A stretch of 64,000 nt of DNA from JAMXLO01 sp963776505 (lineage in GTDB: Bacteria; Pseudomonadota; Alphaproteobacteria; Acetobacterales; Acetobacteraceae): positions 11,315 through 75,314 of the forward strand of contig CAVZNH010000046.1 in the NCBI GenBank assembly GCA_963776505.1. The letters run 5' to 3'. The notes beneath the pieces are model-generated. The model saw only the letters and a list, made by a program, of their open reading frames with translations, ran no database searches and was not told where the DNA came from. The position numbers and the translations under genes were made by a program. Positions 37,416 through 47,922 of the stretch are shown here, piece after piece. The first letter of the stretch is position 1; each line of letters opens with the position of its first letter.

Positions 37416-39284
37416 CTATTCACGCGGCGCCTTGAACGCGCCCGGATCCTTGGCCTCGATGGCGAAATGCTGGCTGGTATTGACGTTCACCCCGAGCGAG
37501 GGGGCCTCGAACGCCAGCAGATAGACGCCGGCGCGCGGCGGGGTGAATTCCAGCCGCCAACTGCCGTCCGTCGCCTGCGTCATCGGTACGCGCTCGAACC
37601 ACGAACCGGGTGCAAGGACGGCGAGTGCGGTGATCGCGACCGGTTGCGGCGTTGGCTGCGCAGGGCGCTGCATCATGCGGAAACTGAGTGTGACCGGACT
37701 GCCGGCCGGCACCACGCGAGGCACGACGACAGGCTGGAAAACCAGTGTGCCCACCGCATCGCCGGGACGCGCAGCAACGTCCATGGCAAAGCAATGTGCG
37801 ATGCGTGGCCTGTCCAGCAAGACGATCACATCATACGTCCCGGGACGCGGCAGCCGTGCCGCCGCACTGTAGGTGCCCGGGGCGGTCTGGCGCAGACTGC
37901 GATCGACGATCGTGACTGCCAGCGGCTGATGACCGAACGCGTCGAAACTGTCTGCGGGCGCCGCCATCCCCTCGTGGTAGTAGTGCACAGCGTGTTCGGT
38001 GGCGCTCGCCAGCAGCATCGCTGGCTCGCCTGGCGCGCTGACCATGCTGGCGGCCAGCGGCGTTGTAACGGTGCCCTCATCGCTGGGCTTCTTGCCCGCT
38101 GGAAATTCGGCGAGGCCCGCGGTCCTGCCGTCGGCGCGCAGTGGCGCCAGCGGAATCAGCGTCACGCTTTCACTGCCACGACGGCGGACATAGGCCTGCG
38201 TATCGGTGAAGCCGATCTCGTATGGCAAGTCAGCCACCGTGATCGTCTGCACCACACGGTTGGTGACGGTGTCGAAGATCGTCACCTGGTTCCGCGTTGA
38301 ACTGGCGGCGAATCCCCATCTGCCATCAGGCGCAATGCCGAGCGCGGTCGCGCCGGACACACCCTCGATCCGCGCCAGTGGCGTATCGCGCGCCGGATCG
38401 ATGGCGACGATGGCGTCGGAGGTCGCCACATAGATGGCGCCGGCCAGGTCGGAGACCGCCACCGGACCCGCAATGGAGCCGACCTTGATATCCCGCGCCC
38501 TGGCCAGGCCACGAACGTCTATGATCGTGACAGTGCCATCGTCGCTGTTCGTTACCAGCAGATAGCGGTCATTGCCGGTGCCGGCGAGCCGGTGCGCGCC
38601 GTGTCCGATCGGAATGCGAGCCACCTCCTGCAGGCTGCTGGTATCGACCGCAACAAGGTCGCCGTCGGTCGCCGCCGCGATCCAGAGCGTGCGGCCATCA
38701 CCAAGCAGCCGTACCGCACCCGGAGGATCCCGCGTCGCAATGCTGCTGGCGCGGCGCCAGCGGTCCGTATCGATCACCGCGATGCGTCGTGCGGCAGTCT
38801 CCGCAACATAGAGCCGTGACGGATCAAGTCCGACCGCCCAGTCTGCCCCGGGTGAATCCAACGCAAGCTCGGTGATCGTGCGCGAGCCGTTGTAACCGCT
38901 CTGGGGATCGATCACGGTGATGCTCGGGTCACGGTTCATCGTCAGCAGACTGAACCCTGTCAAATCGACGTCCGGCTTGGCCAACGGGTTGCTGCCGAGG
39001 AACGCCGCGACCTTGCGGGTGCAGACCCCTTCGTCGGTCGCGATGCCTCGCCGGTTCAGCGACAGCCATGCCGCCGGCTGAGCCGCGACAAGCGGTGTGC
39101 CCGCGACCGCATCGGAAAGATGCAGCGACAGTCGAATATCCCTGCCTGCAACCATGCCGTCAGGCGCCGCTAGGTCAAGGTCGATGGCAATGCCCTGGCT
39201 GACATAGCGCTGTGCAGCGTAACCAACAGTGGTCTGCAGCAGCAGCGCTGCAAGGATCGCAAGGGCTGCGCGCCGCCTTCCCAA
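37416..39284 (-). CDS. YncE-type beta-propeller protein (surface or periplasmic)
   Basis: 622 residues with a signal peptide (AALAILAALLLQTTVGYAA). Repeated Y-V-A/I-V/D-P-type blades of the cytochrome D1/YVTN class: DPSRLYVAETAARRIAVIDT, DRYLLVTNSDDGTVTIIDV, GAIYVATSDAIVAIDPARD and GRWGFAASSTRNQVTIFDT. An extra C-terminal beta-sandwich carries the rest (GTYSAAARLPRPGTYDVIVL to AIEAKDPGAFKAPRE). Propellers of this type are often found next to large multicopper oxidases and may be scaffold or electron-transfer partners. It lies just downstream of the oxidase on the same strand, with no large gap. Confidence 0.75.
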   Translation of the reverse strand: MGRRRAALAILAALLLQTTVGYAAQRYVSQGIAIDLDLAAPDGMVAGRDIRLSLHLSDAVAGTPLVAAQPAAWLSLNRRGIATDEGVCTRKVAAFLGSNPLAKPDVDLTGFSLLTMNRDPSITVIDPQSGYNGSRTITELALDSPGADWAVGLDPSRLYVAETAARRIAVIDTDRWRRASSIATRDPPGAVRLLGDGRTLWIAAATDGDLVAVDTSSLQEVARIPIGHGAHRLAGTGNDRYLLVTNSDDGTVTIIDVRGLARARDIKVGSIAGPVAVSDLAGAIYVATSDAIVAIDPARDTPLARIEGVSGATALGIAPDGRWGFAASSTRNQVTIFDTVTNRVVQTITVADLPYEIGFTDTQAYVRRRGSESVTLIPLAPLRADGRTAGLAEFPAGKKPSDEGTVTTPLAASMVSAPGEPAMLLASATEHAVHYYHEGMAAPADSFDAFGHQPLAVTIVDRSLRQTAPGTYSAAARLPRPGTYDVIVLLDRPRIAHCFAMDVAARPGDAVGTLVFQPVVVPRVVPAGSPVTLSFRMMQRPAQPTPQPVAITALAVLAPGSWFERVPMTQATDGSWRLEFTPPRAGVYLLAFEAPSLGVNVNTSQHFAIEAKDPGAFKAPRE

Positions 39285-39323
39285 CGACGCCGCGACACGT
39301 CATCGTGCAGGCGGTGCGTTGGT

Positions 39324-42300
39324 TCACCGGACGGGGAAAATACTTCGCGGTCTGGTTGGCAATCTGATCGAGACGCGCCGATCGCGCTGCGGCCAGGCAC
39401 GGCAGGAGCCCGCGCGATGCGTGCAGTCGCCAATGGCGTTGCCGCCACCGCCGCAGGTGCGACCGCGGGCAGCGTTGTGGTCGCCTCGCCGCCATTGGCG
39501 GACCGGACAGTTACACTCTGGGGTTGGTCGGCCAATGCCAGTTGAAATACGCCTGTCGTCTGATCAACCGATGCATGATCGGCGCGGCCGACGAGTTGCA
39601 CGCCCATCGCATAATGGCGGGTCCGCATGTCCGGTGTGACATAGCCGCTCACCGTGGCACCCCCCGAGGATGCGGCTGGTAAGCCGTCACGACCACCACA
39701 TCGGTCGCCGGCGGCCCGACCCGGAACAGCCCCCACATGGCATAGTTGAACGTCGGCGACGCAATGAAGTTGCGATACAGATGATCGCCCGGCGCACCCG
39801 CATGATCGATCACCAGATTGAGCGCATGGCTGGAGCCGAGGATCGCCCCGCCCATCGACTGCGAATCCTTGTTCCGTCCTATCAGCGTGCTGCGATCCCG
39901 CCAGGGCTCCTCCTGCCAGTGGTGGCCGAATATTTCGGCCAGCGTGATGGAGACGTTGCCGCTGGGACTGGTTCCGCCCGGGTTCACAAAGCGGAACCGC
40001 ACCGGCATGCCGGATGAGGCAGAAAAGATCGGCGTTTGCGGCGGGCCGGGCGGGGTAACCGCCGTGTTCGACCAAACGTCGAGATGTCAGCGGTGGCGAT
40101 GCGCAGCGGGAATGGCTCCGACCGGTAATTCAGTCCTTCGCCGATCGGAAACACGTTGCTCCCCGACTGCCACACACCGAGGCCGTTGATCCCCGGCTGC
40201 CACACGCCGACGAACTCACGGAACGCCGGACCGTGCGGCGGGAACACTGTCGCCGCGGCCTCGGTGCCGAAATCGGCGCTCCAGGTTGCCGCCGGCGGCT
40301 CGATCACCAGCGCACCTACTGCGCCCAAGAGCGTCTGCTCGATCGGATCGGCCGACTGAAGGTTGACAACGCCAAGCTCGGCAGGAACGAACCGGTTGCC
40401 GTCACGTTTGCCAGCGTACCACGTATACTGCACGGTGCCGCCTTTCGGCGCCGCGGTCTGATCGGGGTTCTTGCCGATCCGCGTTCCATCGCTGGTCGTC
40501 ACATCGGCATCCAGCAATTGCGCATGCAGCCCGGCACGCGCCGAGGGAAAGATCCCGATCGGCGGCATTCCGGCGCCCGGGTATTGATCCGGCGTCGGAC
40601 TATTGAAGATCGGCTGATTGTTGCTGTCCGTTTCGGACGGATCGAGCAGGTTGGTCAATGTCACATCGATGCAGTTGCCGGCTGCGGCACGCAGAATCAA
40701 CGGCTCGATCGGCGTGCCCGGCAGCAGCTTGCCGCTTGCATCGAGATTGCCCGATGGGACGTAGAGGATCGCGTCTGGCTGCGTGAGCGGAAATCCAGCG
40801 ATGCGATCGTTGTAGGTCAGCCGCACCAGCAGGAAGGGCGCGGGCAGCGGTGACGGCGCTGATGCTGAAGCGCACGTGGTGCGCATCATCGGGACACGCC
40901 TTCGTCGTTGCAGTGGCGCGTGGCGGATTGTTCGGCAATGGTGGCAGGTCGGGGCGCGATGTGTTGTAGGAACGCAGCAGGCCCCACAGACCATCCTCCT
41001 GGGCGACCAGATTTGCGTCGGTCTGATAGAGATAGTCACTCTGATCGCCACGACCGGCCGGCGGCAAGGTGAACAGCATCTCGAAATGCTCGGAAATCCC
41101 CATCGGCTGCGCCGCAACGAGCCCGGAATTGGTGTCCGATGGCTCGAACAGCCACTTCGCGCCATGCATGGCGAAGGTGTGGTTCAGCTCATGGGCGCCG
41201 ACCAAAACCCGGACCTGCACGCGGTCATTGGCATAGGCACGCAGCAGCGGCGTGTAAGGATCGAGGCTCTCGGCCCCGACAAAGCCGCCAGGGTATTTCA
41301 CATCCGAGGTCGGATCCGTGGGAAACAATTTCTGCGTATTCGGCGGTTGCGTGTTGAGCGACGCCAGCTCGCGGGGGATAGATGCGTAGCCAAGTGCCAG
41401 GTCCTGCGCCGGCGCGTTGGGATCGTGGTTGGAGATGGAGGCGACGCGCAGTGGCAACGGCTCGCTCCGGTAGTTCATGCTGGAAACACCGACGCCGACG
41501 CTGATGATCGTCGGCACCAGCTGTGCTGCCGGCACCGGCGTGGAACCCGGACCCGGAGCATTCAAGGCGGCTGACTGGCTTGCCCAGCCCCAGACCGGTG
41601 TGTTCGGTCCCGGCGCGACATTGTGGTCGCAGACATAGGGCGTGGTGCCGGATGTGGGCGGCGGCGGCGGACACGGGTAAGGCACGTTGTGATGCGCGCT
41701 TTGATCGGTGTAGGCGAGCTGCAGGTCCTGAAACTCGAGTGCGAACTCCCGGTAGCTCTCTCGCGGATCGGCCGTGAGCACATCGGCCGCCCAACTGGTC
41801 GGGCCGCCATCGGGCCGAGTGGACATAGGCGTCGCGATCTGCGGCGGCCCGTTGCCAGGATCGGGGAGTGCCGGGATTCGCCAGGCCGAATTTTTGGGTT
41901 CAACCAACAATCCGCTGTAGAGGCCTGCCTGCTGGTGGGTCGATGGGCTGAAATGATCGTGGGTGAACACGGTGCGCAATGTCCGGTCGTTGCCGCGGTT
42001 GTCGACGACGGGATCGGCCCACCAGCGCTCGACCGTGGTCTGCGCGCCGATCCAGTCCTGACCGGCCGGCGGCGTGCCGAACACCGTGGGCGCTGGCTTG
42101 GCGGCTGGACACGAAAAGGAGATCGGCGCATCGGCGGCACAATTGCTCGCCTTACGGATGCTGGCGATCTTCGCGCGCACCGAATCCGAACTCAGCGAAC
42201 CAGATTCATAATTGTAGCCGTTTGCCGAGCCATCCGAGGCCGTGACATCGAACTTCACGAGATGAATGTGCTGTCCGATGACATCCGTGGGCGTGCGCAC

Positions 42301-44968
42301 CTGGAAGTCATCGAGTTCGTAATACGCCGGCACCAGGTTGGTCTGCCAGAACTCGATCGTTTCACCCGAGTTTGCGCGGACGAAGAGGGGCTCCGGTGCG
42401 CGCCGGCCGGCAAAGGTTGGCTGCACATCCTGCCACAGCGTTTCGAATCGCTGTTGCGGAAAATGCCAGCCGGCCTTGTTGAAGACGACATCCATCTGGA
42501 TGTCTGCCGCCTTGTAGACACGGCTCGGTTTTGTCGGGTCGTTCAAAGGGGGCGGAGGATCGGCCAGATCGACGCAGCGTCTCGCGCCGCTGGTGCCCCA
42601 TGAAGGATTGGCGTACGGCGCGCCCGGCACGCTGGGACCGCCATTGAGCACATATTTGCCGGCGTGTCCTTCCGGCGTGACACTGTTGCGGGTACAGGTG
42701 CTGTGGACCTGCATCGCCAACCGCTCGAGCGGCGTTCCCGTCTCGGCCAGTGGAATTGCCCAGACCCTGTCGAGATCCTTGCTGAAATCCCAGGCGTTGT
42801 AATGGTCGTTGATGACCTCGCCGGCCAGCGTGATGTTGCGCGCGAGTCCCCCGTCCAGAAACGCGGTCTGGCCCGGCGGCTGGGCGGCGGTGTCGCGCGC
42901 ATAACCAAGCGGAGGATGCGGCGCACGCTGCCCGGCGATGCCCGGGATGTAGAACGGGAAGCCAGGATCGCGGCCAGCTTCGAAATCGTTCCTGGCAATA
43001 TACGCCACTTCCCCGACCAGCTTGGCCGGATCAGCGGCAGGACAATTGCCATTTGAGTCCAGCACCTGGTTGCCGTCCCAACTGCGGTCGATCGGACAGA
43101 TTTTGGTGCGCGCCGGCATCGGCGCCATCGCCAGCGTGGGCAAGGGCACCACCGCAGGGATCGGCGTGCCTTTGAGGAATTCACCGTCCGGCAGCGCTCG
43201 GTTCCACTGCGTCGTCGGGTCCAGCGTGAGGTCGGTGCCGCCCTCGAAGACGTCATGATTGCGCCAGAGCCCCCACATCCCCGCGGCGAAGTGGGGATAA
43301 AAATGGCAGTGGAAGATGGCGTCGCCCGGCGTGCGGTTCCTGTTGCCGCTGCCGTCGTAGTCGATCTCCTGAGTAAAGGTCGAGCCGGGACTGATGAGCT
43401 GGCTGTCGAGATAGGTGCTCGTGTCGCTGTTGGGCGTGTGCAGCCATTGATGCGCGTGCAGATGATGCAGATGTGTGACGAGCTGGCCCGCATGCACAAT
43501 GCGGAAGATCACCCGGTCGCCGATGTAGCTATGATAGACGTTGGACGGGTCGTCCGGATATTTTGCCTCGTCGTCGGTACGCAGCACCGTCTTTGGCTGA
43601 TATGGCACCTGTTGCGGCGGAGTTATTGTTCGCCAGCCCGTCAGGATGGCCTACCAGCATGGCCGGATCGCCAACCGCCCAGGAGCTCAGGAAGAATTCC
43701 TCGAACCGACACTCGACGCAGCCCCCCTCCGGCCCCACCCCGAGCCGGTTGGCAAGAATTTCGCTGCCGATACCGGCCGAGCCGTAGTTGATGGCGAACG
43801 CCTCGCCGCCATTGCCGAGTACGTAGACAGTGTCGGCGCCGCTGTAGAGACCGGGAAACGCATTGTTGCACGCAAGTGAGGGCGACGATGGTGTCGGCGT
43901 ACAGTCCGTCGAGACGGTCAGCACGTCATGGTAATGCAGTACAAATTCGCGGTACGGCTCGTGCCGGTTTGGCGCGGCTGGATTCGGATTGAAGGGGGGC
44001 GCGTTGTCTGTCGACGGGAAGGCACCAGCATTCGGTCCGGTCACCAGCGCAGTCAGATCGCCGTAATAGGTGACAAGGTCATTGCCGGCCGCGGCGCAGT
44101 TGCCTTGGGCGTTTATCCGATACAGCACGTCGACCATGCGCAAGATCGGCGTGCAACTGCCATCCGCCTCCTTGCGCAGGGCACCGTAGTTCAGCTTCGG
44201 GTGGCCGTCGGCGCTTCGCCCGACCGTCGCGGCATCCAAATCAGCCTTGGTGATCTGGCTCCGATACCACTCCGAAGAGCGTGGCTGCACCACGACGCTG
44301 CCGAACAGGCCAGCAGACAGTTGGCCGCCAATCCCGCCACCCGAAGTGCCGCCATCCGCGGTGCCGGCCAACGCATCGGCAGCCGCGCTGTACATCAGGA
44401 ACACGCCCTCGGCCGGCGCTCTCAGCGTATATTCGATCCGCTGGGAGGGCGCGGCCAGGCTCGAGTTGTTGGCGCCGACGAACGAGCCATCCATCAGTGT
44501 GCCGGCGACGACGCTTTCGTCCATGCCCATGACATGCACGCCCGCTTCGCGGGTGCAGGTCTGCTCGGGATAGATATTGATGCCGTCACATGGAGCGGTG
44601 AGTGGCGACGGGCCCAGCGCTGTCGGTGACAGCAGATTCTGAAACTTGACGTGCAGGCAGTCACCAACCCGCACACGAAGCACCAACGGGCGCGGACGCC
44701 GATTAGGAGCAAGCTGGGCATTTCCTGCGACGATCTCGGAGCCATGGGGGCCCGCAACGATATCGCGTCGCAGCGCATAGATCATGCCGCCGGGCAGGCT
44801 GGCACCAAGCCGATTGAGAAAGAGCGGCTGGTCGATTGCGACGATGTCCGCTTCGATCGTACGTTGGCACGCCAATGGCGCCGATCCGCCAGGCTGCGCC
44901 GCTGCGTTGCTGGGTATGGACCAAGAGAAGATAAGCAGAACAAGCGCAGCGAAGCTGGACATCTTCAT
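39324..44968 (-). CDS. Giant multicopper oxidase, MnxG/McoA-like, several frameshifts
   Basis: About 1,880 codons from ATG 44968 (gggggaggg 7 bases upstream), with a signal peptide SSFAALVLLIFSW...AAA. At least four shifts (near 43610, 40860, 40060, 39665); the C-terminal end at 39324 is approximate. Copper motifs: HLHHLHAHQWL (type 2/3) and FHCHFYPHFAAGMWGLW (type 1/3, with the Cys and axial Met), plus degenerate copies THDHFSPSTHQQAGLYSG, NHTFAMHGAKWLFEP and FGHHWQEEPW, indicating repeated cupredoxin domains. Size and motifs match the large Mn(II)-oxidising oxidases MnxG/McoA of Pseudomonas; activity here is inferred. Upstream is a 35-aa peptide gene, downstream the YncE-like gene. Confidence 0.75.
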
Positions 44969-45208
44969 CAGCGCGCCCTCCCCCGAGCGGTCCCACTGGT
45001 CCATCGCCAGCATAAATGCTTACATTGATCAATACGCAATACCTGCGGGGCGGGCAAGAAGCAGGTCGGAGGGCAGTCCCGGAAGCGCGCACCCCCGCAG
45101 CTCCCGAGCCCACCATGTCGTAAGCGCGACGAGAGCAGCACGTCGCGCCAGCGGTTGCCGGCATCCACGTGCCACCCTCGTCGTCGCATCTCAAACAACC
45201 GGGTCGGT

Positions 45209-45224
45209 GTCACCAAGCGGTGAC
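45209..45224. promoter_or_regulatory. Perfect small palindrome upstream of the oxidase gene
   Basis: GTCACC-aagc-GGTGAC, a 6-base dyad, about 240 bases ahead of the oxidase start and 42 bases beyond the 35-aa peptide stop. It may be an operator or a small hairpin. The rest of 44969-45265 holds no gene I can support. Confidence 0.3.
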
Positions 45225-45265
45225 ATTGCAGCACCACGGATGTTTGGCTCCATTCGTAGGTAGGC

Positions 45266-45373
45266 TTACGCCAGCTTAAGCACGGGGTGCGGCAGCGGAA
45301 TCGGCCGAATGCCACCGCACGTGCCGGCGTTGCGGCTTCCGAGACCAGCGCGGACGTTCGTCTTGATCTTCAT
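45266..45373 (-). CDS. 35-aa peptide with Gly-Gly and proline-rich tail (candidate exported peptide)
   Basis: MKIKTNVRAGLGSRNAGTCG followed by G and IRPIPLPHPVLKLA. The ATG at 45373 has gagaggaaag 5 bases upstream, a strong site. Residues 20-21 are Gly-Gly, the usual cut point for C39 peptidases such as the one in the exporter gene at 29276; cutting there would release a 14-residue tail with four prolines in alternation (R-P-I-P-L-P-H-P). One Cys at position 19. The K-x-K-T-x-V-x-A-G start recalls small peptides I have seen elsewhere. It lies between the 623-aa protein gene and the oxidase gene. Longer readings upstream have no Shine-Dalgarno. Confidence 0.6.
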   Translation of the reverse strand: MKIKTNVRAGLGSRNAGTCGGIRPIPLPHPVLKLA

Positions 45374-45456
45374 GAGACTTTCCTCTCCATAAAACGCGTG
45401 CGGGATTGCACGCCATTCCACCGGCACCATGCCGAGGGAATTCCTGATGTCCACGT

Positions 45457-47333
45457 TCACGCGACCACGTCCCGTTTGACGATCGCGAGCCAATTCACAT
45501 CCAGTTCAATGCGAAGTCCGAGCAATTTCTCCAGCTCGCTCGTCAGGTTCGGCAGGTGATCCGAGTCGTAGTCCGGGTTGAAACTCGTGGACATTGAGAT
45601 CCGCCGCAGAGAGCACCCGGTCGGGCTGCTCGCGGCCAAGATGGCGATTGACGATACGCTGAGCGGTCATGGCAGCGCGTAGCATGGTCCGCTCACGCAG
45701 CAGGAAGTCCATTACCCGGGCAGACAGCTCCCGGACAAAAGTCTCGGACGCCTCGTCCCCGGGCGACGCTTTGCGCCCGCAGCATGTTCTGAAGCTCGGT
45801 TTTGGTCTGCCGATCGGCATCGGTCCAGACCGGGGCCAGCAATAACGTCCAGACCTGGCCCTTCGCCACAATGGGCAACGCCGCGCCCGCATTGCTGGTA
45901 TATATCGGCGTATGCGGCCTCGCGGCTGATCCGCCAGTTTTCGTGCGCCAGATATGTCATCTTCAGCTGGCTTCGATGTGCATGCATGCGATCACGGAAT
46001 GCCGCCAACCAGTGCCCGTTATTCATCGGCAGACGATCGAGCAGCCCGGCTATGTTCTCATACGCGCGAACCATCATGGGGAAACGCGAGAACACGACGG
46101 CATGGACCCGAAGCCCGAGCAGGCCATAGTCGATAGCTGCATCCAGGTCGTCGAACGCGATCTGGACTGCAGGCTCAAGCGCTACGGACGAATAATCTGC
46201 ATTGCCGCGACCCATCCAGCAGTACCTGGATCAGCTCGCGCACCATAACGGCGGGGCCGGCGCAAACACCATGCTCCGAATGGAAAGAGTAGTTGCGCTC
46301 AGCGTAGTCGACGATCTCATCCACTGTTACGGCTTCGCTCGGAGACCGCGTCGGCTCGACCCCCGGCAGGAACAACATCTGGTGCATTGTCATCCGAACG
46401 CCGTCTGTTACGCGAAACAGCGACGACAAGGCCGGATGCAGTTCACCGTTCGCAACGCGATTGTTCCTGCGCATGAGCTGATAGGTGGGCACGGCAAGCA
46501 CCGCGACAGACAGGCGCTCCAGATGACCTATGGTGAATGCGCCGTCGGCCTCAGGAAATCGTCGCAGATACGCCTCGCGTATCCGGATCACCGCGGCCAT
46601 CATTTGCGACCAGTGCGCGCGCATGACCCGCATCGCGGTCACATTCATCGGCTTTCTGTTGAGGTAGCGGGTACCCGGCAGGTTACAAGTTCGCCATTCC
46701 GTCGGAACATCCAGCCGCAGGCCTGGGGGAAACACATTGGCCTCGCCGACCTGACGGTGGTCGGCATCTAATGCGGCATGTGCGACGCGGAAGATCGGAA
46801 GGATCACTTCCAGATAGCCGAGCTCCACTGAACGGCCCGCGAGATCTCGGGTGATCGCCTCACAATCATCCCAGAATCGTGTGACGGGACAGGTTGCCGG
46901 GGAGTAGCGTCGTGGGTTGGATCGTGCCAGCCGGCGAACTCGCGGCCTCGCTGGCGACGTCGGCGTGCATAAGCACGCCCTCATCGATCAGTTGCTGCAG
47001 AAGGTCTTGAACTCTGGACCACGCGTACCCGTCACCCCAGGCCATCGCGTCGCCGGCGGTGAAACGAGCTTGGCTGGCAAGCGTTTCACCGAACACAAAC
47101 AGGTCAGGCTCATCAAACGAGATTTCTTTGTCGCCATAATAGAGATGCAGCTCGGCGGCACCGGTTTCGCCTGCCAGATATTGCACAACGGTTTGCCGAT
47201 GTTTCGGAAACACCAGTTCATCCGACTGGGATACGACCGACGGGGCCGCACCGACCGCTGCCATCGGGCAGACATCGCTTTCGGTTCGGAGGTCGCAGAA
47301 TGTCGGTTGAGTGTCGGGCATAGCGGATTTCAT
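45457..47333 (-). CDS. Unrecognised ~623-aa protein, five apparent insertions
   Basis: I do not recognise it. One continuous protein appears when five single-base insertions are removed (near 46900, 46195, 45865, 45755 and 45595); all five have the same sign and length 1877 = 3x624 + 5. N-terminal ~110 residues: GETGAAELHLYYGDKEISFD, then DLFVFGETLASQARFTAGDA and SRVQDLLQQLIDEGVLMHAD, a winged-helix-like ending that resembles RiPP-recognition (PqqD-type) domains. The middle is helical (YLEVILPIFRVAHAALDADH, MRAHWSQMMAAVIRIREAYL, FPMMVRAYENIAGLLDRLP). C-terminus SFNPDYDSDHLPNLTSELEK to VKRDVVA. No signal peptide. It sits between the two short peptide genes, so a peptide-modifying or -binding role is a fair guess. 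Confidence 0.65.
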
Positions 47334-47354
47334 GAGTGCAGTTTCAGGAGAAAC

Positions 47355-47471
47355 TTATGCACGGATGTGGTTCGGTGCAGCGACCTGATAGCGAAACCGG
47401 CAGACATCAGCCTGCGCCTGCATCTCGATCGAACCGCGTTGAAGCTGTGGCCTATGAAGGCGGTTCCACAT
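47355..47471 (-). CDS. 38-aa peptide, first gene of the minus-strand cluster
   Basis: MWNRLHRPQLQRGSIEMQAQ followed by ADVCRFRYQVAAPNHIRA. ATG 47471 has ttgaggaga 7 bases upstream. It is basic, has one Cys, no signal peptide and no Gly-Gly. Stop lies 21 bases before the start of the 623-aa protein. Between them is GTTTC-tcct-GAAAC, a five-base hairpin. It may be a leader peptide, a second precursor, or a translational-coupling ORF. Confidence 0.45.
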   Translation of the reverse strand: MWNRLHRPQLQRGSIEMQAQADVCRFRYQVAAPNHIRA

Positions 47472-47550
47472 GCGACGTCTCCTCAATGGGTAAGTCTGCT
47501 GCTCATGTCCGGTGAGCTGCTGATACCGTGCATGAAGCCCGCCCAAACAG

Positions 47551-47568
47551 GTGTGAAGGTTGTCACAC
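47551..47568. promoter_or_regulatory. GTGTGA dyad upstream of the peptide genes
   Basis: GTGTGA-aggttg-TCACAC, perfect 6-base arms with 6-base spacer, 80 bases ahead of the 38-aa peptide. Symmetry suggests a dimeric regulator site such as a CRP/FNR or GntR-type operator. Confidence 0.4.
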
Positions 47569-47573
47569 TTCAT

Positions 47574-47597
47574 AAAAAAAGCTCGCTTCACACGAGC
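47574..47597 (-). terminator. Rho-independent terminator in the 5' region of the peptide/oxidase cluster
   Basis: On the minus strand GCTCG-tgtgaag-CGAGC followed by seven T. It lies 103 bases upstream of the 38-aa peptide start and points towards it, yet no gene is found behind it to 47922. Either it ends an unseen short RNA or it is a transcription attenuator in the cluster's leader. Confidence 0.55.
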
Positions 47598-47922
47598 CTG
47601 GCATGCTCCGGTCCAATCCAAGATGCACACAGCCAGTGCGCCTTAGCGCCGATCACAGAAAGCCGATCGGAACTAAAGGGATGGCGGCCACCAACGATCG
47701 GCATTGTCAGGTTGACCGGCCCTACGATACGGGTCGGACGGACGTGGCCAAGCTGATGCCGTAAAGCGCCACAGGTCGACTGCCTTGCCCAATCAGTGAG
47801 GACGCTGAGTGCTTGACAAACCACTTTCCGCAGGAGCCAAACTACGCGACACCTGAGATGGGTCATCGAAAGAGGAAATGGGCTCGCAATAAAATTCATA
47901 AACTATGGAGGGAGGTCGCACA

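Noticed and set aside
39324..44968. Several separate oxidase genes instead of one giant gene
   Set aside because: The pieces join end to end at precise frame changes without start codons or ribosome sites between them, and the total matches the size of known giant oxidases.
46202..46771. Plus-strand frame opposite the unknown 623-aa gene
   Set aside because: The minus strand gives one continuous protein after insertions are removed; the plus frame is a shadow.
47588..47899. Minus-strand open frame ahead of the terminator at 47574
   Set aside because: It ends inside the hairpin, has no ribosome binding site and reads as a random basic sequence; I keep only the terminator.
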